The notes under the pieces are model-generated. The model was given only the letters and a program-made list of their open reading frames with translations, ran no database searches and was not told the DNA's origin. A program made the position numbers and the translations under genes. Positions 19,401 through 25,868 of a DNA stretch of 64,000 nt are shown here, in pieces. The stretch's first letter is position 1. Each line of letters starts with the position of its first letter. Source of the DNA: Oscillospiraceae bacterium (GTDB taxonomy: Bacteria > Bacillota > Clostridia > Oscillospirales > Ruminococcaceae); assembly GCA_017550285.1 (NCBI GenBank), contig JAFZPP010000041.1, positions 1-64,000 on the forward strand, given 5' to 3'.

Positions 19401-19867
19401 AAATTGTTGAGGTGCTGTGCATAGGCGGCGTAGCTGCTTTTCTTGAGACGCTTTGCATCATTGTCGCCGTTTTTCTGAAATTTTTCGCACATGGATTCCG
19501 GCGGATTCCATGGTGATGCAAATACGATTGCACCTTTTGCCTGTGCCGCCTTTGCAGTTGCAAGCGCTCTGTTCCACTGCGAAGAATCATGGTTGACAAA
19601 GATGCGGCAGACAGTCAGACCAAGCTGATTGGCACCGTTCCCGAATGCGGTTTCGCGCTGCGCGGCAGTCAGATCGCCGACCCACTCCGGATGATTCATG
19701 CCGCCGAATCCGGTGATCTTCTGGTAGGTCGTGCCGCTGTCAATGACGCAGTCACTTGCCGCAAGTGCTTCGAGCGGCTCATTCTCCGGCAGCGTGCAGA
19801 GCAACGCACCTGCACCGAGAACACAGCCTGCCAATGCGGAGATTGCCCTTTGGAAGAAAGTTTTCAT
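16490..19867 (-). CDS. GH30_8 glucuronoxylanase-X module-dockerin-GH43-CBM6
   Basis: 1125 residues from ATG 19867, preceded by AAAAAGGGGGAAT; signal peptide ending LAASD. The GH30 domain (about 30-425) has acid/base E175 in QNEPDW, nucleophile about E262 in WMTEVYTDS and the WWYIRRSY.P loop. In subfamily 8 an arginine of this loop binds the 4-O-methylglucuronate branch, so a glucuronate-dependent endo-xylanase is expected. X module 435-571 and dockerin 582-642 follow. The C-terminal half is a GH43 (665-1005: ITQYFGADPGVMEYDGR, WAPTACHKK) plus CBM6 (1012-1125), the arrangement of arabinoxylan arabinofuranohydrolases such as XynD. One chain thus joins backbone cutting at glucuronate sites with arabinose removal, with the dockerin between. 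It has its own type-1 box promoter. Confidence 0.92.
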   Translation of the reverse strand: MKTFFQRAISALAGCVLGAGALLCTLPENEPLEALAASDCVIDSGTTYQKITGFGGMNHPEWVGDLTAAQRETAFGNGANQLGLTVCRIFVNHDSSQWNRALATAKAAQAKGAIVFASPWNPPESMCEKFQKNGDNDAKRLKKSSYAAYAQHLNNFVKYMKDNGVNLACISIQNEPDWGFDWTWWTEDECVDFLANYADKIDCPVMSPESFSYRKSYYEKILANSKANQNTDYWGTHFYGTSRQNMDFPTLEKDKREIWMTEVYTDSKQDADVYPLALDVSENIHNGLVVGNINAYVWWYIRRSYSPMKENGNLSKRGYCMAQYSKFIRPGDVRIGCTESPSSNVFISAYKSNDGQLTIVAINKSDSTYTQNFKLSETISEVDRYRTSANENLAFTDNLNASQSSFAAQLPAKSVSTFLVQTGEAAPPEPINGTLIQNLLVNDRTNSGSWSIVKGFRSGDTVYGDRDITASSVPAFLANAEMIRTACDSKMYANDLGTFTAGADSTVYAAVDQRVNSTLSWLSGWEKTAYAITTSNDVTLELFKKAVKKGDIVTVGTNGASEASANLLIFASTDSGSGTDVSAFLLGDVNGDKLITASDMSLAKCIAAGKMSLNKAADVDQSGKVDAEDIAWFRDFLLAKTDKYPEAKVVTPAVPAVDLSQYASAFSSLNRAKCYKGANEHNPLITQYFGADPGVMEYDGRIYIYMTDDHLIYNNGNITDNNYGSINCLRVISSADMVNWTDHGLINVAGSNGIAKWAGCAWAPTACHKKIGGEEKFFLYFANNANGIGVLTSDSPTGPWTDPNGKALISRNTATCNTVTWVFDPAVLVDDDGTGYLYFGGGVPEVNGVKQSANPKTGRVVKLGADMTSLAGNPVLLDAPYLFEDSGINKIDGKYYYSYCSNWSTGGNPYGMSSAAIEYMVSDNPMGPFTYAGEVFKNIGNFFGTTGNNHHTIMQFKGQYYLFYHAQYLQDQMGIKGGYRSTHIDELSYQDGKFGSVTGTKNGVTQVQPLNAFETVQAETFSHQGGVTISGSGNTTVAGKAGSWFGVTGADCGNAKSITVRASSPSGAKIGIFTGSASGKMVGCVEVPAGGNMQEITAAVVGLSGEQNLFFVCSGDVQIDTWKLQ

Positions 19868-19905
19868 TTCAGATTCCCCCTTTTTATTTGCCAAAGGCTG
19901 TTCCC

Positions 19906-19964
19906 ATTATAACAGACGCTCTGTATGAAGTCTATGTAGAAAATATGCAATATAGGGACAAAAT
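19906..19964 (-). promoter_or_regulatory. type-1 box promoter of the GH30-GH43 gene
   Basis: Minus strand -35 TAGACT (19929-19934, poor), 17-nt spacer, -10 TATAAT (19906-19911). The box is at 19932-19964. The weak -35 fits activator-dependent transcription. Confidence 0.78.
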
Positions 19965-19979
19965 ACTCATTACATGGAT

Positions 19980-20102
19980 AAAAAATATGCGGTATCAGCG
20001 ATAACTGCTGAAACCGCACGAGTGGTAGGGGGATTTCGGAAGCTGCGGAATACTTCTTTCCAACAGATCCCGAAGCAAAACGGCGTATGAAGCCGTGATG
20101 TT
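19980..20102 (-). ncRNA. candidate small RNA controlled by a type-1 box
   Basis: A complete minus-strand unit without a convincing reading frame: promoter at 20109-20137 with a type-1 box, predicted start near 20102, and a classic terminator (11-nt arms at 20007-20017 and 19989-19999 with one mismatch, 7-nt loop, then six T at 19985-19980). A small hairpin ACGGC/GCCGT lies near the 5' end. The apparently single-stranded stretch before the terminator contains GAAATCCCCCT (plus-strand 20027-20037), the exact 11-nt complement of the ribosome binding site of regulator 1 (14238-14248). It also partly matches the AGGGGG sites of GH98a, GH30-GH43 and GH95. C-rich single-stranded motifs that cover Shine-Dalgarno sequences are typical of Gram-positive trans-acting small RNAs. 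Existence and targets are inferred; it could be only an upstream leader. Confidence 0.55.
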
Positions 20103-20108
20103 GTCCTC

Positions 20109-20167
20109 ATTATACGCTGACGGCGCCATGAAATCAATGGAGAAAATATGCAAACTATGGATAATCT
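20109..20167 (-). promoter_or_regulatory. type-1 box promoter of the candidate small RNA
   Basis: Minus strand -35 TTGATT (20132-20137), 17-nt spacer, -10 TATAAT (20109-20114). The box is at 20135-20167, more diverged in its distal half. Confidence 0.75.
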
Positions 20168-20202
20168 TCATATTTCAAGTATGATCATAATATATCATGC
20201 AC

Positions 20203-20261
20203 ATTTTATCCCTAAATTGCGTAAATACTTCATTGATTTCCGTATACACCTCTGTTATATT
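20203..20261 (+). promoter_or_regulatory. type-1 box promoter of the GH10-CE1 gene
   Basis: -35 TTGATT (20233-20238), 17-nt spacer, -10 TATATT (20256-20261). The box at 20203-20235 reads on the minus strand and overlaps the -35 by 3 nt. Transcription yields a leader of ~110 nt before the ATG at 20377. Confidence 0.8.
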
Positions 20262-20376
20262 GATAACAGCAGCAGCTTTCATCTGCTGAATCTGTACAAT
20301 GCCGGAGCGAGGCTGTCCCCCTTCACAGCGGCTGTTCCGTTATGTACATGCAAACAGAAAACGGGGGTATGAAACC

Positions 20377-23300
20377 ATGCAGCACAAACGATTTGCGGCG
20401 GCAATGACCGCTGCCGGCTGTATTGCAGCCATGATGACAGTCATGCCTATGTCGGTAGAGGCAGCCGAAATTGTTCACAATGATTTCGAGATCAACTACG
20501 GCGGCTGGTATGCAGAATCTCCTGACGATTCTGCATACCTCGATGCCGCAACGGGAATCGGCTTCGGCAGTTCCCGCGGAATGCAGATCTCAGGCAGGAC
20601 ATCGCCGGCAGACGGCGCAGTTTCCGAAAAAGATCTGTATCTCATCGGCGGTGAACGTTATGATTATGCAGTATCCGTATTCAGCAAAACACCGCAGACA
20701 TTCATGCTGACACTGACAACTTCTGACAGCAAAACCGGGAAGGAAACGGTCAAGGTACTCGACAAACAATATGCCAAAGGTGGCGTATGGCTGACGCTTT
20801 CCGCATCTTACAAAGCACCGCTGAACAGTCAGTCCTTCAAACTGAGAATCACAACCGACACCACGGATGATTTTATTTTTGATAATGTGTCTGTCAAAGG
20901 ATACAAAGGGCTGACTGCATACGCTGCTGAAAGAGGATTGAAAGACGAGCTGGTCAATTACGGCATCCGTTCCGGCAATCTTTTGAACGGCGCGACGATC
21001 AACAATGATACGATCAAAAATCTGATTCTCAAAGACAATAACGCTGTTGAATGTGAGAATGAGACAAAGCCGGATGCGACGCTGGTACAGAACGGTTCGA
21101 CAAACACCGATATTAAGGTACGCGACAGCAGCTTTGCGAAAATTGCAGACTGGTGCGCAAAGAACGGAATCGCATTCAGAGGGCATACACTTGTCTGGCA
21201 CGGACAGACGCCGGAATGGTTCTTCAAGGAAAATTTCCAGAAGGACGGTAAATGGGTCTCTGTTGATGTGATGAATCAGCGGCTCGAAAGCTATATCAAA
21301 AATATGTTTGCAATGTATGCGAAGAATTATCCGAATCTGAACCTATACGCATACGATGTCTGCAACGAATGTGTTTCCGATGACGCCAACCGCACAGCAA
21401 ATTTCGGCGGTGCCAGAGAGCCCGGCTACGGAAACGGCAAATCGCCTTGGGTACAGATTTACGGCAGCAATGTGTTTGTCGAAAACGCATTCGCCTATGC
21501 GAAACAGTACGCACCGAAATCCTGCAAACTGTTTTATAATGACTACAACGAATATGCAGGACACAAACGCGACTGCATCTATAATATGTGCAAAAAGATT
21601 TACGAGCAGGGCAATCTGGACGGTGTCGGTATGCAGTCACATATCAATGCATCCTGGGACGGCTTTTCCGGCTACGATGCTTATGTTACTGCAATGAAAA
21701 AATATCTGTCCATCGGCTGTGATGTGCAGATCACAGAAATGGATGTCAATGTCAAGAGCGGAACCACACTGGACGATCAGGCGAAAAAGTATAAGGCGAT
21801 CTTACAGGCTGCTATGGACTGGAATAAAGAGCATAAGGACGGCGGACATGTTACGCTGTTCCAGATCTGGGGTCCGAACGATGCAAATTCATGGCTCGGC
21901 AGAGATGCCAAGGGTACACTGTATGATGTGAACAACAATCCGAAAGCTGCATACACAGCCGTGACATCCATAATTCCGCAGTCTGAATGGGGCGACGGAA
22001 CAAAATTCAGCGATGATTTTACACCGCCTGCACCGGAACCGATCAGCGGTACACTCATCAAAGAGCTGACGGTCAACGATACCGCAAATGCATCGGACTG
22101 GTCAATTCAAAACGGCCTGAAACGCGGCGATGCTGTTTACGGTGACCGTGATATTACAGCGGCAAGTGTACCGGAAAAGTTCGCAAATGCTGAATTTGTC
22201 AGGACAGCATGCGATTCCAAATTATTTTCATCCGATCTCGGGACGTTTACTTCCGGTGCGGATATGAATCTCTATGCGGCAGTTGATGTACGTATCAGCG
22301 GCACGCTCACATGGCTGAATACGTGGACGAAAACCGGTGAAGCAATCAAGACGTCAAACGATGTGACGCTGGAACTGTTCAAGAAGGCAGTCAAATCCGG
22401 CGAAACGGTGACGCTGGGTACAAACGGCGGACAGTCGGATTCCGCGAATTATCTGGTATTTGCACTTCGTCCGGCAGATGAATTCAATCTCGGTGATGCG
22501 GACAGGGACGGTGCAATCACTGCCAAAGACCTGACGGCGGCAAAGCGCATTGCACTCGGCAAAGCGGATATGAACAGCGCAGCCGATGTCAACTGCGACG
22601 GCGCTGTGGATGAAACCGATGTAGAATGGTATGTGCTGTATCTGACCGGTCAGACGAACGCATTTCCGGAAAAGGTTGTGCAGGAGGTGCAGCACATGGA
22701 CGGCAAAACCTATATGGCACAAATCCGGCAGACGCTCACCAACACCGCAGAGCCGAACGGTGCAACTGCCGAGAACGCCGGAACCGCATACGGTACTTAC
22801 AAAAAGGAAACGATCTATTCTGATGTCTGCAAGCGCAGCAAGAGCTTCAATGTGCTGATTCCGGCAGGATACACCACAAGCAAGCAGTATCCGGTCATGT
22901 ACTGCATGCACGGTTACTGGGGCGATGAGGATGCGCTGCTTGACAAAGGGGATGCATCCCTGCGGCTCAGGCAGATCATCGGCAATGCAATCGCATCAGG
23001 CGAAGCGGAAGATATGATCGTGGTATTTCCCGACATCTACGCAAGCGCGACACAGGACAAATGCAGTGCGCTTGATGACAAAAACAACGCAGCATATGAT
23101 AATTTTATCAATCTGCTGACAAAAGAAATCATGCCGTTTATGGAGAAGAACTATTCGATTAAAACAGGACGCGAAAACACTGCAATTACCGGCTTTTCAA
23201 TGGGCGGCAGAGAATCGCTCTATATCGGCTTCACGCGCCCCGATCTGTTCGGATATATCGGTGCGATGTGTCCGGCGCCGGGCGTTCCGCTGCAAAACAG

Positions 23301-23517
23301 CCAGTTCACATTCAAGCAAGAGGAGCTGCCGTATCTGCTTCATGTCAGTGCAGGCTCGAATGACGGTTTGATTCATGAGATTCCGGCGGGATATCACAAC
23401 ACGATGACACAGGTCGGCACAGACCACATCTGGCATTATGTGCAGGGCGGCGACCACGGCGGCAAAACGATTCGACCGCATATGTATTATTTCGTGAGAG
23501 AGGTTTTCAAAGCATAA
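20377..23517 (+). CDS. CBM22-GH10 xylanase-X module-dockerin-CE1 esterase
   Basis: 1046 residues from ATG 20377, downstream of a GGGGG motif; signal peptide ending VEAAEI. CBM22-like module about 28-175, GH10 about 180-536 with HTLVWHGQTPEW, acid/base E331 in DVCNE and nucleophile E454 in QITEMD. X module 555-698, dockerin 703-758, then a CE1 esterase (771-1046) with MYCMHGYWG, nucleophile S941 in GFSMGG, Asp in GSNDG and His in GGDHGG. The pairing of an endo-xylanase with a feruloyl/acetyl esterase, again around an internal dockerin, fits ester-decorated cereal xylan. Expression is from a type-1 box promoter facing the small RNA unit. Confidence 0.93.
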   Translation: MQHKRFAAAMTAAGCIAAMMTVMPMSVEAAEIVHNDFEINYGGWYAESPDDSAYLDAATGIGFGSSRGMQISGRTSPADGAVSEKDLYLIGGERYDYAVSVFSKTPQTFMLTLTTSDSKTGKETVKVLDKQYAKGGVWLTLSASYKAPLNSQSFKLRITTDTTDDFIFDNVSVKGYKGLTAYAAERGLKDELVNYGIRSGNLLNGATINNDTIKNLILKDNNAVECENETKPDATLVQNGSTNTDIKVRDSSFAKIADWCAKNGIAFRGHTLVWHGQTPEWFFKENFQKDGKWVSVDVMNQRLESYIKNMFAMYAKNYPNLNLYAYDVCNECVSDDANRTANFGGAREPGYGNGKSPWVQIYGSNVFVENAFAYAKQYAPKSCKLFYNDYNEYAGHKRDCIYNMCKKIYEQGNLDGVGMQSHINASWDGFSGYDAYVTAMKKYLSIGCDVQITEMDVNVKSGTTLDDQAKKYKAILQAAMDWNKEHKDGGHVTLFQIWGPNDANSWLGRDAKGTLYDVNNNPKAAYTAVTSIIPQSEWGDGTKFSDDFTPPAPEPISGTLIKELTVNDTANASDWSIQNGLKRGDAVYGDRDITAASVPEKFANAEFVRTACDSKLFSSDLGTFTSGADMNLYAAVDVRISGTLTWLNTWTKTGEAIKTSNDVTLELFKKAVKSGETVTLGTNGGQSDSANYLVFALRPADEFNLGDADRDGAITAKDLTAAKRIALGKADMNSAADVNCDGAVDETDVEWYVLYLTGQTNAFPEKVVQEVQHMDGKTYMAQIRQTLTNTAEPNGATAENAGTAYGTYKKETIYSDVCKRSKSFNVLIPAGYTTSKQYPVMYCMHGYWGDEDALLDKGDASLRLRQIIGNAIASGEAEDMIVVFPDIYASATQDKCSALDDKNNAAYDNFINLLTKEIMPFMEKNYSIKTGRENTAITGFSMGGRESLYIGFTRPDLFGYIGAMCPAPGVPLQNSQFTFKQEELPYLLHVSAGSNDGLIHEIPAGYHNTMTQVGTDHIWHYVQGGDHGGKTIRPHMYYFVREVFKA

Positions 23518-23532
23518 ACACCATAAAGAATC

Positions 23533-23559
23533 ATGCCCCCGATGTGAAATCGGGGGCAT
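23533..23559. terminator. terminator hairpin between convergent GH10-CE1 and GH30
   Basis: Eleven-base-pair stem ATGCCCCCGAT / ATCGGGGGCAT with a 5-nt loop, nearly the same as the hairpin at 10371-10399. Confidence 0.75.
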
Positions 23560-23580
23560 ATTACGAATAGAAACTGTAGA

Positions 23581-25716
23581 TTACAGAAAGAATCTTCGCT
23601 TCATCAGTGTCAAATCCGTTGCATTGAGAATCCCGTCCGAATTCATATCTGCGGCTTCTGTGTCGAGCTGTGTTTCCTTTGAAACCAAATAATCCAGCAT
23701 CAATTTCACATCCGCAGCATTGATACTGCCGTCATCATTTATGTCTCCCGCTTCCGTGCGGTGCAGAGTGCCGTAAACGGCAAGCTCCGCGATGTTGCAG
23801 CAGTATACATCGTCGTGATTGACATTGTTCTGCGGCGCGCCGTCCGGTACGCTGTAGCGCACATAGCGCCCAACCGCCTGCCTTTCGATGAAATGCATCC
23901 CGAAGTCTGGTATTTCCGGAATGGTATACACTGTCTGCCAGTTTATCCCGTCCATGGAGACTTCAAAGCGTGCATCGACACAGCGGTTTTCATAGCCCTG
24001 ACGGGGACAATAGGCAAATGCTGTGAAATCATAGACTGCACCGAGGTCAGCCATTGCGTAGCCGCTTCCGACTCCGTCAAAATATGTATTGAGATTTCCG
24101 TCAAAAGCATTGCGATAGGATACTGTTTCATCACCGCGCCATGCGATTGAACCGGAAAGGACAGCATCTGAAAGGTCTATTTGGTCTTCACGGTTCAGGT
24201 TCGAGCCGACTCCGTCAATGATATAGGTCGTGATCGAATTCGGCACTAGTGCGGCGTTCAGTTTTCTGCCGGAAAAAGCCGCTGTTCCGGCGTCTGCCCA
24301 GTTTTCACTCTGACTTGTGCGGATGATTTTCGCATTTGAAAAGCTGCCTGTAAATTCAGAAAGATCATATTGCAGCTGGGCTGTGCTGCCGGCAGTGTTA
24401 TATACGGTAATAACAAGCTGCTGCGCATCCGGATCATATGCTGCCATAGTGTTCCCTGTGGTATCGAGCATCAGCATGCCCGGTCGGATATAGCGCGTAT
24501 ACTGCCCGAAGGCATAATATTTTTTCGAGAGAACAATCGTGTTCCGGTCATGGTCTGCGACCGCCGTACCCCAGAACCCGCCGTTGATATCCGGCATTCC
24601 GGAATCTTTTTTCCCGTTATAGCCCGCCGCACAGACATGACTGTCGATAATCTGCCACAAAATCCATGCGCTTGCCTGCATTTCGTTGCAGTCTGCGGTG
24701 ATGTGCTCTGCAAGCCACAGACCGGCACCCATTGCGCCTGCATTGCTGCCGGCGGTTCCTTTTCCGTCAAATTCGCTCATCCAGAGGTTTTTACCGGCGG
24801 AAACCGCTGCATTTTTCAGTTCTTTCCGCTTCACACCGCTGTATCCGTGCGTGTCGATGCGGGAAAGTGCAGCCTTTGCTTCGGAAGAAAACGCATTCCA
24901 TTCGTCAAGCTGCAAGTCGATCGAGGTTTCGTCTGAGGCACAGACGATCGTATCCTGCATTCCGCGTGCTGTAAGGGCTTTTTGCAGTTCGAGCACGATT
25001 TTGCTCTGTGAATCGCCCATACTGAAACGGCAGCCCTCCTGCTTGTTGCTCATCGCACGCCAGTAGAAGGTATGCGGCTCGTTCATCGGTTCCACGCTCT
25101 GAATCGGGATGCCCCATTCATTCTGATAGTGCGCGCAGACCTCTGCCAGATACGCCGCAAATGCCGGATAACTGTCATCGCGCAGATTATTTTTGCCCGG
25201 ATCGATAGCGCCGGTCGAGCATCCGCTGTTTGTCATGTAGTACGGCGGAGAATTGGAGAACATTTCGACAATCGCATCTTTGCCGGCAGCCTTCACACAC
25301 CGTTTCAACACATTCCGCTGGGCAGCATCTGCATCCCAGTCATAAACAGTTTTTCCGTTCTCGATACGGGTATATCCGGGCATATTGGAATCTGTCCGCG
25401 TAATGTGATCGTGCTTCGGATCGTCGCCGCCGCCGATGTTGAACCGTGCGATATTCAGACGCAGACCGTTCTCGCCGTAAAACGCATCGGCTGCTTGCTG
25501 TGAAAGTGAATCTGAGTAACCGATACGGTTTGCCCACCAGCAAAGCGATGTTCCCCAGCCCTCAAAAACACCGTCATTGACCGTATGAATGCGATATGGC
25601 GAAAGCGTTACGGTATTTACCGCAGCGGCAGGGAAAGAAAAAGTACTGCACGTCTGAAACAGCAGTGTGCAGGCGAGTGCGCCGGACATGAGCCCGGAAA
25701 AAACAGATCGTTTCAT
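23581..25716 (-). CDS. GH30 (galactanase-like subfamily)-discoidin CBM-dockerin
   Basis: 711 residues from ATG 25716, with GGAGG 8 nt upstream; signal peptide ending PAAAVN. The GH30 domain (about 38-508) has FEGWGTSLCWWANRIG, acid/base Glu in PMNEPHTFYW and nucleophile in LWMSEFDG. This start motif is nearer to GH30 endo-beta-1,6-galactanases (subfamily 5) than to the GH30_8 xylanase at 16490, and the glucuronate-binding RR loop is absent. A discoidin (F5/8-type) module (518-648) and a C-terminal dockerin (652-711) follow; there is no X module. The dockerin carries the DLTLMKR helix in its second repeat rather than the first. Promoter with a type-2 box, next to regulator 2. Substrate uncertain: galactan side chains are one option. 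Confidence 0.8.
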   Translation of the reverse strand: MKRSVFSGLMSGALACTLLFQTCSTFSFPAAAVNTVTLSPYRIHTVNDGVFEGWGTSLCWWANRIGYSDSLSQQAADAFYGENGLRLNIARFNIGGGDDPKHDHITRTDSNMPGYTRIENGKTVYDWDADAAQRNVLKRCVKAAGKDAIVEMFSNSPPYYMTNSGCSTGAIDPGKNNLRDDSYPAFAAYLAEVCAHYQNEWGIPIQSVEPMNEPHTFYWRAMSNKQEGCRFSMGDSQSKIVLELQKALTARGMQDTIVCASDETSIDLQLDEWNAFSSEAKAALSRIDTHGYSGVKRKELKNAAVSAGKNLWMSEFDGKGTAGSNAGAMGAGLWLAEHITADCNEMQASAWILWQIIDSHVCAAGYNGKKDSGMPDINGGFWGTAVADHDRNTIVLSKKYYAFGQYTRYIRPGMLMLDTTGNTMAAYDPDAQQLVITVYNTAGSTAQLQYDLSEFTGSFSNAKIIRTSQSENWADAGTAAFSGRKLNAALVPNSITTYIIDGVGSNLNREDQIDLSDAVLSGSIAWRGDETVSYRNAFDGNLNTYFDGVGSGYAMADLGAVYDFTAFAYCPRQGYENRCVDARFEVSMDGINWQTVYTIPEIPDFGMHFIERQAVGRYVRYSVPDGAPQNNVNHDDVYCCNIAELAVYGTLHRTEAGDINDDGSINAADVKLMLDYLVSKETQLDTEAADMNSDGILNATDLTLMKRRFFL

Positions 25717-25757
25717 TGTTGCACCTCCGCAAAAGATGAAAAATACGTTCCTGCATT

Positions 25758-25816
25758 CAGTATAGCATAATACATTATTTGAAACAATCAATGAAATAAA
25801 CAATCTGTTTGAAATC
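25758..25816 (-). promoter_or_regulatory. type-2 box promoter of the second GH30 gene
   Basis: Minus strand -35 TTGTTT (25781-25786), 17-nt spacer, -10 TATACT (25758-25763). The box starts at 25784 with CAATCAA and has TCTGTTTGAAA in its distal half, like the boxes at 31633 and 31694. Confidence 0.65.
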
Positions 25817-25868
25817 AAAACAGAAGTCCGAACCATTTTCAATCTGCAATCATAAGGAGATGATGAGA

